The notes beneath the pieces are model-generated. The model made no database searches, was not told where the DNA came from, and saw only the letters and a program-made list of their open reading frames with translations. A program made the translations under genes and the position numbers. Of a DNA stretch of 64,000 bases, positions 44,374 through 55,466 are shown one piece after another; the stretch's first letter is position 1, and each line of letters starts with the position of its first letter. Origin of the DNA: Orobanche coerulescens. Lineage: Eukaryota; Streptophyta; Magnoliopsida; Lamiales; Orobanchaceae. Location of the stretch: positions 121,701,501-121,765,500 of the forward strand of contig CM065804.1 in the NCBI GenBank assembly GCA_033398695.1, written 5' to 3'.

Positions 44374-46370
44374 TGTTAGGAGTATGCCCTCGAATGCCAC
44401 TCAGAGGTTGTTGAGTGAGGGCATTGTACTTGTAATTATGTAAACCATTTATATAAGGCAAATGAATGTTTCTTTATTTCTGGTAGTTACTGGCATTCCT
44501 AACTCGTGAATAAATATATAGAAACTAGTCCGTGTATTTGAGAACAAAACGTTCCACTCCTTATTGGATAAGGGGGTCGGCACTGGAAAGGTTTATAGCT
44601 CAAATACTTAATCGTTCGCAAGTCGATGAAACTTGGTAGGCGTTAAGTTTATGTAAAGACTTGTATGACGTGTTCTTTGACAAGGAGAGTGCTGTCGAAC
44701 ACTAATGGTTAGTGGGAGCACACGTTATAGGTATGCTAATTGGATTAGTATACTCGAACCGACTCACCCTCGATTCATCACACGGATTTCACTCCGGACG
44801 ATCAATGATGGAATCGAAAGGTTGTGATAGGTATTCGTGAACCTTCGACTTGAGGATTTAGTAGGGATGTGCTTGTGACGTCAAGATTTTCATTAGAGTA
44901 GTTCGACCACCTGGCCGGAAGGCGGGGTCAACCTCAACGTGCATCTTGATGGGCAAGTAGCGAGTCCTCGAATACCAAGATAGAATTCTTTCTCCTGTTA
45001 GTGAACGGGTTATATGTCCTATGCGGTTATTGGCAGATGAGATCATAAGTCTTTGGCCAAAGCATTAGAGCTAGCTGTATTAGATACACGAGAGCTCGAT
45101 GATCTCGATTTGCATTAACGCATGCATAGAGTCAAGTACAGATAAGGTTTGACTGACCGTGACCCTATAACTTGATCGGGATATTTGAAAGAAGGGTTTA
45201 TACGTATACTGGTATTCACGACAGAATGGTTCTTGAATGATCCCAATCATTCGTTCTTAGTCGGGGTACAGTGTAGGCCACCAGGCTGGCTAGGTGGTGC
45301 TACTACTCTTTGGTTCCTCCCATTGCTAACTGAGACGGACCTACCGAGTCGCGCATTAGGATTGACGACGGAATGAATTTAGCTTAATTCTCTCATTATG
45401 AATATTAGATATTGGATATCTAATTCGGGACATTGGATGTTTAAATTGATTTATTGGATAAATTAATTTACGGCCTAATGAATTAAATATATCACTGGGT
45501 GATTAATTTAATTCATGGATATAATTATTTCTTGGAGAAATTAATTATGTTATAATGTATTTGATATGTTTAATTAATTGGATTAATTAATCGATATAAA
45601 TACATCGATACGAAATCGGAGTTTATCTGTTTGGACTCGCGGAGTCCGAAACGAACCGAACTTGTCCGATTTCTACATGGGCCAAACCCCACACTTCCAC
45701 CCACTTTCATATGGACCCTTGTTCCATTCTTTAATGCTTGATCATTGAGGTGGTGGGGCTTTGATTCTCATAATTATGAGATGTGCATGTGGAGAGTTGA
45801 ATAAAATGAAGATGAAGACATCTCTCACTAATTTTTATTCCAAGCAACTTTTTGCTTCCATACGTGAGATACATTGAGAGAGAGAGAAAGTGAGACTTTG
45901 AGTTAAAAACACTTATCTTCATCTTCTTCTTCAACTTGTTGTTGGTGATTCTTGGAGAAAAATCAAGAAATAAATGAGAGTTGTGAGTTATACACTTAGA
46001 GTGTGATAATCTCATATTGGAAGCTTCATCACTTAGCTCTAGCCGTATCCTCGGAGGATAGCAAGGTGATCGTCGTTCCGGTCGTTTCTCCGGTGCGTGG
46101 CAAGTAGAGACGCGGTGCTTTCGGCGTTGGATCGTTCAAGGGCTTGGAGCGGATTGAACTCGTAGAGATCAAACTAAAGCTTGGGAAATAGCTCAAGAGA
46201 AGGTTACCATTTAATCAACGGACTTCGAGGGTTAGTTTCTTACGACTCTTGCTTTTCGTTTATATATTCGTATATACGTAGCTTGATCGATCCTCGTAGG
46301 GATTCGGATCGAATTAATTTTCGTTTTACCGCTTCCGCTGGGCCTTCGTTTTAGGCACCGAATCCCAACA
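44374..46370 (+). repeat. Copia 5' LTR (1997 bp)
   Basis: TGTTAGGAGT to ATCCCAACA. Differs from the 3' LTR mainly in small clustered changes in its first 950 bp. It contains AT-rich DNA and a GAGA run near 45877; no TATA box could be fixed. Confidence 0.95.
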
Positions 46371-46371
46371 G

Positions 46372-46383
46372 TGGTATCGGAGC
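46372..46383 (+). other. Copia primer binding site
   Basis: TGGTATCGGAGC directly after the LTR (one spacer base), one mismatch to the initiator Met-tRNA complement and identical to the site of element C. Confidence 0.88.
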
Positions 46384-48037
46384 ATAGGTCTTGCGATCGT
46401 ATATACGATATTAGCATTTGGAATGCTTGATTAGATGGTGAATGATTTGGAATCATTTTAGTCATAATCGTGGTATATATTTTTACGTTCGTTGTAGTTA
46501 TATTTTTCGTAAGTTTATGTCTAAATATAAATCTTAATTTCTTGGAAATATGATTTATATTGAAGATATGAATGTTGAAAAATATTGATGTTGGATATCC
46601 GGTCGAAAATCGAGCTCCGAATCGTCGTCGGACGATTTTTCGGACAAAGGCGGATTCTTTGCCATGGTGACTCGGCCGTGTCCGGTGACACGGGCCGTGT
46701 CGGCGATCCCGAGCCATCGCCAGGCGGACCGGCCGTGTCAGAGACACGGGCCGTGCGGCCGGCGGTGCCGTCGTGATCGGCCATGCGGCATGTCTGCCGG
46801 CATGATGCCCGATGACTCGGCCATGGCAGCCAATTTCGCCCGGCTCGATTTTTTGTGTATTCTTGAAAATTAATCTCCCGCATGTTAAATTGGATTTAAT
46901 ATGATTAAAATGATTTATGGTATTTCATTTTATAAGGGAAATTTGATTAATTGGAATATTTATGGTCGACCGAATTATTTTGAACGTTATCATATTACCG
47001 ATTGTGTGAATCGATTGGATCGGTTCGAATTGTTGATTGGATCAATGTATCTCTACGCTTTCCATTTATTTAGTATTTTTGAATGAATGCTTTTGAATGG
47101 GGATGTGGTTCGTGGACTTAGTTTTTGAATCGTTCGTTTTATTCGATTCGGTTGTAAAGGCCGTTTTGAGCTTATTTATTTTACTAGAAAAATTTGTATC
47201 TAGAATGCAATTTTCAATGTAAAATTTTTATGTAATGACGAAGACCGGAGGAAGATCCATTTCGAGAAGACGAAGATTCAAGACGAAGACTTGTAATTAG
47301 ATTACGGAGTTTTTGTTTTCTAGGAACGGTCCATGAACCACATGTTGGTAGCAACTAGGTTGTGAATGGTTGTTTCATATTGTATGAATGCCACAAACGC
47401 GCTAATATGATTAATGTGCAAAGTGTAACGTTAATCGCGAAAATTCTCCCACAACAAATTATTAAGTTGATAAGGTTTCAAGGTTTTCCTTCCCTCCATC
47501 GAGCTTTCGGGAAATTGAAATCCAAATCGGATGTGCTATGCTTCCGAGTTATCGGGGTAGTCGTTCGGGGAGGACGGATAAATTACCGGGAGCGCATTGG
47601 ATGCCTTCGGTTGGAGCAAATTTTATCCCTAGAAACCTGATAGGTTGCCGGATAAGATTCAATTGTGAAACTGATTTGCGTCGATGGTATAAACTTAACT
47701 TGTTCACGAACCATAGAAATCGTATAGGTTGAGGGGAGTGAACAAGGGGAAAAAGAAGATCGAATCATCCATTAGATGGGTTGGTGTTGGACACCACTTT
47801 ATGAAAATTAATAGACTAGAAACCTGTTCGGTTGCCCTCTATTAAGATTTATAAAGAACTCGATCACCACTATGAAGTAGAGCGACGATACTTAGGATTT
47901 CACATGGGAGTGTGTTATTCCGATAAAAATAGTGGGAGCCGGGTAACAAGAATAGAAAAGACCTTAATTCTATACTCAACATAATATAACAAGTCACTAA
48001 TTAACTGTTATACTTAATGCGAGACAAATCTCAATAT
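46384..48037 (+). other. Copia leader between primer site and gag
   Basis: 1.65 kb without a believable gene. A GC-rich block at 46670-46795 contains inverted GACACGG/CCGTGTC pairs and should fold strongly, in contrast to the AT-rich surroundings. Role unknown; leaders of retrotransposons often hold packaging and dimerisation signals. Confidence 0.45.
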
Positions 48038-48800
48038 GACAATGAATCCACTCACAATTCTACTCAAAAGAACACCTTAATGGGACCTAACTTTGTGGAT
48101 TGGCTCCATGATCGATGATTGTCCTCGGTATAGAGGCACTGGGATACGTCTTGGAGACGGACATTCGGCGCCTCTGTGCGGACCGAGCCAATCGGGAGGA
48201 GATTGAAAACCACGAAAAGTGGGTTAAGGATGATGTGAAAGTCCGTGCTTATATGATGGCTTCCATGTCTAATGAGCTTCAAAGAGCTCATGAGAAAATG
48301 ACTTCGCTGGCGATTCTATCTCACTTAACCGAGCTTTATGGTGAGCACACAGAATCGCTAGATATGAGATATCCAAGCAAGCTGCTCGGTGCAAGGATGA
48401 AGAAAGGTGAGAAAGTTGGGAACACGTCCTCAAAATGATATCCATGATCGAGAGATTGGAGGCTCTTGATTTTAAAATGGATACTTCTCTCCAACCCGAC
48501 CTTATCCTACGGTCTCTCACGATTCCTTCTCACAGGTTTGTTATGAACTTCAACCGCAATGAGATTGCATGTAATTTAGGGGCTAATGAACAAACTTGTG
48601 ACCGCTCGGTCTCGGATGAAGACTCGCGGATGAAGGAGTCTGCTCTTGTGATTTCTTACGGACTTCGGAAGTCTAAGAATAAGAAGAAAAAGACCAAGAA
48701 GCGGATGGACCGCAAGCTAAGGACCTTAAGGGTAAGGGCAAGGCCCGATGGTTCCAAAGAACAAGAAGAAGAAGGATGCTTGTCTCAAGTGCGGTGAGCC
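48038..48800 (+). pseudogene. Copia gag
   Basis: The N-terminus has MGPNFVDWL (about 48081), then a TGA and a frame change into IEALGYVLETDI, followed by WVKDDVKVRAYMMASMSNELQ and LYGEHTESLDMRYPSKLLGARM. The second half, in another frame (from 48435), reads MISMIERLEALDFKMDTSLQPDLILRSL, the UBN2/retrotran_gag pattern of plant copia elements. A lysine-rich stretch and a damaged knuckle CLKCGEPG near 48778 end it, with TAG soon after. Several stops and frameshifts. Confidence 0.82.
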
Positions 48801-48894
48801 GGGCCCTTTGGGCTAGAGACTGTCCGATTCTTCATGGCACTTAGTCTGAGAACTTTTAGTTTTGGAAACAAATTGTTACACTCTTGTATTTTCT

Positions 48895-50387
48895 ACTTCA
48901 CGGAATCGGATTACGGTGCTAGTTCTCATATTTGTACCGTGAATCGGGATGCGGAACAAAGTAGGTAACTTGGAGCTGGGAAGTGATAATTACTGTCGGA
49001 AGCGGGCATAGTGTCAAGGCAACTGACATAGGATCACTTCTTATGGATTTAGAATCCGGCTTTGTTTTAATTTTAGATGAGTACTTGTTTTGCCCAAGGG
49101 GAATAATAACATTTAACTTTTCCGGTCATGGATCGAAAAGGCTTTTCATTTTTCATTGGTGATGGTTCCTGCAAAATTTATTTTAGAAATAAACTAGTGG
49201 ATCTTTGCTACATTGTTAAATGGATTGTATCATCTAAATCTCAGCAACAAAGTAGTTGTGAATACTATGAATAGAAAACGTGGTAGGGATGAAACCAACC
49301 AAGTTTTGAAATGGCATCTTAGACTTGGTCATGTTGGTCAGACCAAGGTTTACAAGATGGAAAAAGATGGACTTATGGGTCCATTGGGATCGGATCCCTT
49401 TCCTACTTGTGAATCTTGCCTTTAAGGCAAAATGACTGAGTTCCCCCTTCACAGGGACTTTTGAAAGAGCCGATAAATCGATTAATCCATACTGACGTTT
49501 GTGGTGCTTTGGAAGCAGCACGTGACGGATATCAATATTTCATTACGTTTACAGATGATCATACTAGGTATGGTTATGTATACCTAATGAAACATAAATC
49601 CGAGGCCTTTGACAAATTCCAGAAATTCAAGGCCCTAGTCGAGAAACAAACTGGTAATCATATCAAAGCACTTCGGTCGGACCGAGGTGGCGAGTATATG
49701 AGTACGGAGTTTGACGAGTTCCTTAAGGAACATGGAATAGTTTCACAACTAACACCTCCAGGTACTCCTCAGTTAAATGGTGTGTCAGAAAGAAGGAACC
49801 GGACCCTGTTGAACATGGTCCGTTCCATGCTAGGCTATACTGACTTGCCGATTTACCTGTGGGGGTATGCACTCCTGAATGCCCCGTATATCTTGAACAG
49901 ATGTCCTTCCAAATCCGTTCCTAAAACTCCACATGTGATGTGGGAAGGAAGGAAATCAAGTCTTAATCATATTAGGATTTGGGGATGTCCCGCCTATGTC
50001 AAGAAGACTAAGGTGGAAAAGTTGGAAGCTAGGTCTGCGAAGGGACATTTCATTGGATTCCTGTCTGGGACGATGGGATATCTATTCTACATGCCCGAAG
50101 ATCGAAAGATCGTTGTTGCTTTACAAGCACACTTCCTGGAAGATGAGTTCATTCAGGAAGGCGGAGCAGGTAGAAGTATTTCTTTGGAAGAATACAATGA
50201 AACTCCTAAAGAGACACCTGTGCAAGAAATTGGAACCGAACCTTCTGAAACACAAGTACAACCACCTAGTAGGTCTAGTAGGGTGTCTCAATTACCTAAG
50301 AGGTATAGTTTTATGCACTTGGAGGAACTGGGTTTCCTCGAGGTTCCAAGTGATAAACAAGAGACCGACCCACGACCAATGACCTAG
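48895..50387 (+). pseudogene. Copia protease and integrase
   Basis: Protease: the motif usually DSGASSHIC reads DYGASSHIC near 48910-48940. The GAG-pre-integrase part has HLRLGHV and CESCL (49315-49422), the zinc-binding HHCC; a TAA follows it. The integrase core is open from 49461 to 50387: IHTDVCG (Asp), ALRSDRGGEY (Asp), NGVSERRNRTLLNM (Glu), so the DDE triad is intact, then NRCPSKSVPKTPHVMWEGRK and WGCPAYVKK. A Pro/Thr-rich linker leads to the RT region. Confidence 0.9.
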
Positions 50388-51425
50388 CAATGGTGGATGT
50401 AGACTCCATGAAATGGACTGTAGCAGTCTTCATGTAGTTGGGACCTTCATTTTGATGAGACGGTTAAAGAGTTTGACTTCATGCAAAATGAAGAGGAATC
50501 TTGTGTATACAAGAGGGTTAGTGGGAGCAAGATCACATTCTAAGTACTATATGTAGATGATATTCTACTAATAGGAAATGATGTGGGAATGCTCAGTTAT
50601 GGGAAAGCTTGGTTTTCGAGTAATTTCTCCATGAAAGACTTGGGAGAAGAAACCTATATTCTTGGGATTCGATTCTACTGGGATAGATTGAAGAGAATGA
50701 TAAGTTTTTCCCAAGCCCTCTATATAGATTAGATCTTAAAGAGGGTTCCTTCTGATGCGACATGGAATAAAACTTACCTTGAAGATGTGTCCTCATAGTG
50801 AGGAACAATGAAAGGAAATGAGTTATATACCATATGATTCGGCAGTGGGTAGCCTCACATATGCTTTATTGTGTACGAGACCTGACATTGTGCATGCTAG
50901 GAGCGTGGTAAGTAGGTTTCGGGCTAACCCAGTTCGGGAACATTAGACCGCCATAAAGAACGTTCTCAAGTACTTTAGAAGGGCTAGAGATCTGGTTCTT
51001 ATATATGGTGGTGGAGAACTGAATGTGATGGGATTCACTGTATTGGACTTCCAAGGACAGAAAGACGATTCTATGTCTACTTCTGGCTACATTTACTCTT
51101 AATGGAGGAGCAGTATCTTGGCATAGTGCCAAGAATAGCGCGATCGCTAATTCCACTGTTAGCCGAGTATAAAGCGGCCTTGGAGGCCTCCAAAGGAAGA
51201 ATTTAGAAGTTACTGGGTAAACTTCACGTGACACTGGTCTTGGCTGCGGAGAGCAGTACCACAGGCCTAGGAGCCAAGGTTTCATAACAGTTCCAAACAT
51301 ATTGAGAGAGAGTATCATCTCGTAAGAGCATTCGTTCGCAAAGAGATACATTGAGCTGCATAGAGTAGAGTCAGCCGACTACGTCGCTGATCCACTGACC
51401 TAGCCACTTTCTCAGATTAGCTTAG
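50388..51425 (+). pseudogene. Copia reverse transcriptase and RNase H, internally deleted
   Basis: After DSMKW (about 50404) the text jumps to FDETVKEFDFMQNEEESCVYK and then the catalytic LYVDDILLIGND (50548-50583). The several hundred bases that should lie between, coding the RT fingers and first palm motifs, are missing. Later parts are scattered over frames: MKDLGEETYILG near 50630, a damaged HxKYHLVRE-like RNase H end near 51310-51345 and VADPLT near 51390. No function is possible. Confidence 0.85.
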
Positions 51426-51479
51426 AGCGTCATCTGGAGAACATGGGTATTAGATACCATAGTGTGTGGCATTGAGTGC

Positions 51480-51490
51480 AAGTGGGAGAT
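51480..51490 (+). other. Copia polypurine tract
   Basis: AAGTGGGAGAT directly before the 3' LTR, the form common in Angela/BARE-like elements. Confidence 0.85.
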
Positions 51491-53494
51491 TGTTAGGAGT
51501 ATGCCCTCGAATGCCACTCAGAGGTTGTTGAGTGAGGGCATTGTACTTGTAATTATGTAAACCATTTATATAAGGCAAATGAATGTTTCTTTATTTACTG
51601 GTAGTTACTGGCATTCCTAACTCGTGAATAAATATATAGAAACTAGTCCGTGTATTTGAGAACAAAACGTTCCACTCCTTATTGGATAAGGGGGTCGGCA
51701 CTGGAAAGGTTTATAGCTCAAATACTTAATCGTTCGCAAGTCGATGAAACTTGACTGGGCGTTAAGTTTATGTAAAGACTTGTATGACGTGTTCTTTGAC
51801 AAGGAGAGTGCCTGTCGAACACTAATGGTTAGTGGGAGCACACGTTATAGGTATGCTAATTGGATTAGTATACTCGAACCGACTCACCCTCGATTCATCA
51901 CACGGATTTCACTCCGGGACAGTCAATGATGGAATCGAAAGGTTGTGATAGGTATTCGTGAACCTTCGACTTGAGGATTTAGTAGGGATGTGCTTGTGAC
52001 GTCAAGATTTTCATTAGAGTAGTTCGACCCTGTAAACCGGAAGGCGGGGGTCAACCTCAACGTGCATCTTGATGGGCAAGTAGCAGGTCCTACTGAATAC
52101 CAAGATAGAATTCTTTCTCCTGTTAGTGAACGGGTTATATGTCCTATGCGGTTATTGGGAGATGAGATCATAAGTCTTTGGCCAAAGCATTGGAGCTAGC
52201 TGTATTAGATACACGAGCTCGATGATCTCGATTTGCATTAACGCATGCATAGAGTCAAGTACTGAGATAAGGTTTGGTCGACCGTGACCCTATAACTTGA
52301 TCGGGATATTTGAAAGAAGGGTTTATACGTATCCGGTATTCACGACAGAATGGTTCTTGAATGATCCCAATCATTCGTTCTCAGTCGGGGTACAGTGTAG
52401 GCCACCAGGCTGGCTAGGTGGTGCTACTACTCTTTGGTTCCTCCCATTGCTAACTGAGACGGACCTACCGAGTCGCGCATTAGGATTGACGACGGAATGA
52501 ATTTAGCTTAATTCTCTCATTATGAATATTAGATATTGGATATCTAATTCGGGACATTGGATGTTTAAATTGATTTATTGGATAAATTAATTTACGGCCT
52601 AATGAATTAAATATATCACTGGGTGATTAATTTAATTCATGGATATAATTATTTCTTGGAGAAATTAATTATGTTATAATGTATTTGATATGTTTAATTA
52701 ATTGGATTAATTAATCGATATAAATACATCGATACGAAATCGGAGTTTATCTGTTTGGACTCGCGGGAGTCAAAGCGAACCGAACTTGTCCGATTTCTAC
52801 ATGGGCCAAACCCCACACTTCCACCCACTTTCATATGGACCCTTGTTCCATTCTTTAATGCTTGATCATTGAGGTGGTGGGGCTTTGATTCTCATAATTA
52901 TGAGATGTGCATGTGGAGAGTTGAATAAAATGAAGATGAAGACATCTCTCACTAATTTTTATTCCAAGCAACTTTTTGCTTCCATACGTGAGATACATTG
53001 AGAGAGAGAGAAAGTGAGACTTTGAGTTAAAAACACTTATCTTCATCTTCTTCTTCAACTTGTTCTTGGTGATTCTTGGAGAAAAATCAAGAAATAAATG
53101 AGAGTTGTGAGTTATACACTTAGAGTGTGATAATCTCATATTGGAAGCTTCATCACTTAGCTCTAGCCGTATCCTCGGAGGATAGCAAGGTGATCGTCGT
53201 TCCGGTCGTTTCTCCGGCGCGTGGCAAGTAGAGACGCGGTGCTTTCGGCGTTGGATCGTTCAAGGGCTTGGAGCGGATTGAACTCGTAGAGGTCAAACTA
53301 AAGCTTGGGAAATAGCTCAAGAGAAGGTTACCATTTAATCAACGGACTTCGAGGGTTAGTTTCTTACGACTCTTGCTTTTCGTTTATATATTCGTATATA
53401 CGTAGCTTGATCGATCCTCGTAGGGATTCGGATCGAATTAATTTTCGTTTTACCGCTTCCGCTGGGCCTTCGTTTTAGGCACCGAATCCCAACA
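51491..53494 (+). repeat. Copia 3' LTR (2004 bp)
   Basis: Partner of 44374-46370; same ends. Followed at once by the ACTAT target duplication and element D gag. Confidence 0.95.
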
Positions 53495-53499
53495 ACTAT

Positions 53500-54849
53500 C
53501 TGGGTAAGAGCGCTTACTCATGGTGGCTATCTCTGAAGCCCACCGACGGAGCTTGTACGTGGGACCAGTTCAAAACTCTCATGATGGAAAGATATTATCC
53601 GGCCCCACTCAGGGAGGCCAAGCTGTCGGAGTTACTCAGTCCCGACCCCTCAGTGGAAGAAGATATTCTCGCCATTGCCGAGAAATTTCAGGAGCTACTG
53701 CCTTTCGCCTCATCCATCATCTACTCCGAGGTGGATAAAATCAAGTATTACAGTAAGAGGTTGAAACCTCGTATGAGGCTTCAATTGCTTAATCATCATT
53801 GCATCACTTTGGCCGAATTTATCGAGAAAGCTCTTGCTTATGAGCTTACTTCTAAGGATATTTCTAAGAATCAGACTTCATCTTCCGGCAAGAAATCGAA
53901 GAAGCGTAATCAGTCCGAAGGCAATCAGGCCACTTTCAAGAAGCCTCGTACGGGCTCTACTATTTCAGAGCGGCCTCCTACAGTGCCTAAGCCTGCGGAA
54001 TCTCAGTCCCGAGCTGCCAGCTCGGCCATCACCTGTCATAACTGTGGTGAACAGGGCCATTACAGCACGAAATGTCTGAGGCAGACTGTCACGTGTAATA
54101 ACTGCGGGATTGCTGGGCATAAGGCCCGTTTCTGCCGAGGAGACTCCAGACCTACGCTGGCGACATCTCAGGCCCCGAAGCTGTCATCTATTCAGAATCA
54201 GACTACTCAGTCAGCATCATTTAAAACGACAGGAGCAAACAAAGGTGGAGCCCACAGCTATCAGACGGGAGCATCTGGTTCCGGGGCTGGCAAGCCCCGA
54301 ATAAATGAGATGAAGAGAGCCGATGATACGAGAGCCCGAATGATCACAGGTACCCTCGAAATTTTATCTCAATCTGTGTGTACCCTTTTTGATACTGGTG
54401 CATCGCATTCATTCATTTCCGAGTCATGCTTGAGTAGACTTCATCTGGGTAGTGCTACTAGTTGTGAACCTTATATCATTGGTCTACCTGATGGTAGAAG
54501 AGTTATCGGGGATCGTGAGATTAAGAATTGTCCGATTCAGCTTAATGGCCGTGTGTGGTTGGCAGACCTAATCATGGTAGATTTTCCCAAAGACGATGAT
54601 ATTTTGGGTATTGATTGGATGGATCGTGATTATGCCGTCCTTAGTGTTCGTAAGCGCATGGTCACTACCATTTCAAACGATGGGGTCGAGTGTGTTTTTC
54701 AAGGGGGTAACCCTAGCCATTCCGGAAAAGTTATCAATGTGATGAAAGCAGTTAGATTACTCAATCAAGGGTGTGTTGGTTATTGGTGCTATATGACCAA
54801 GACCGAGAAATCATCAGTGTCATTGGCGGACATCCCGGTAGTGAGGTAA
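53500..54849 (+). pseudogene. Element D gag (C-terminal part) and protease
   Basis: One frame from 53581 covers the capsid (MMERYYPAPLREAKLSEL), a Lys/Ser-rich linker, two CCHC knuckles CHNCGEQGHYSTKC and CNNCGIAGHKARFC (about 54032-54135) and the retropepsin TLFDTGASHSFISE with intact DTGA near 54385, then DDDILGIDWMD near 54593. Next to the insertion the chain continues the capsid of 43882-44373. It ends at a TAA (54847) where relatives have REF before DVFPDELPG. Well kept except for that stop. Confidence 0.92.
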
Positions 54850-54858
54850 AACGCCGAT

Positions 54859-55438
54859 GTGTTTCCAGACGAGTTACCTGGTTTGCCTCCGCAGAGAGAT
54901 GTGGAATTCACGATTGAGTTGGAGCCTGGTACATCTCCAATATCGAAGGCACCATATCATATGGCCTCTAATGAAATGCAGGAATTGAAGAATCAACTGG
55001 AGGAACTGACCAAGAAAGGTTATATCCGGCCGAGTACATCCACGTGGGGAGCACCAGTGTTATTTTTCAAGAAGAAGGATGGTTCTTTTCGCTTGTGTAT
55101 TGATTATCGATAGCTGAACTGGTGACGATCAAGAATAAATATCCCCTACCCTGCATCGATGATCTTTTGGATCAACTTCAGGGAGCTTCAGTATTTTCCA
55201 AGATCGATTTAAAATTTGGGTATCATCAGTTGCGAATTCGAGAGTTGGATATCGCAAGGACGGTGTTTCGAACATGCTATGGGCACTACGAGTTTGTAGT
55301 GATTCTGTTTGGGTTAACTAATGCACCTGCGATATTCATGGAATTAATGAATCGAGTTTTCATCAACTATTTGGATCAGTTCGTGGTTGTCTTCATTGAT
55401 GACATTTTGATTTATTCTCATGACCGAGAGGAGCACGA
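54859..55438 (+). pseudogene. Element D reverse transcriptase, first part
   Basis: [34 protein letters not shown] near 55096, then TAG and a small deletion (frame change near 55115), [12 protein letters not shown] near 55197 and the catalytic FIDDILIYS at about 55395-55421. Broken by element E after the codons for REEH, at target CACGA; continues at 62013. Confidence 0.93.
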
Positions 55439-55466
55439 TGTTGTGCGGTGATTTAAACGCCTCGAT
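55439..55466 (+). repeat. Element E 5' LTR remnant (28 bp)
   Basis: TGTTGTGCGG then TGATTTAAACGCCTCGAT; the 3' LTR has the same with two substitutions. The match ends abruptly, so a deletion has taken the rest of the LTR, the primer site and probably the gag start. Confidence 0.8.

Larger units (their letters stand above)
44374..53494 (+). mobile_element. Ty1-copia element (Angela/BARE-like), 9121 bp, inserted in element D gag
   Basis: LTRs 44374-46370 and 51491-53494, exact target duplication ACTAT (44369-44373 and 53495-53499), primer site, polypurine tract AAGTGGGAGAT. The LTR start TGTTAGGAGTATGCCC and the tract resemble the Angela/BARE lineage. Integrase precedes reverse transcriptase, as in copia. 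RT has a large deletion, so it is non-autonomous. LTRs are nearly identical outside some local clusters of change, so it is one of the younger insertions. Confidence 0.95.

Noticed and set aside
46521..46883. Open frames on both strands in the copia leader
   Set aside because: Produced by the GC-rich block; the frames overlap each other and match no known family.
49234..49521. Minus-strand ORF opposite the copia integrase
   Set aside because: Shadow of the GAG-pre-integrase and integrase coding strand.
45731..53139. Identical 94-codon minus-strand ORFs at 45731-46015 and 52855-53139
   Set aside because: Copies of the same stretch of the copia LTR, antisense to the element; no domain.
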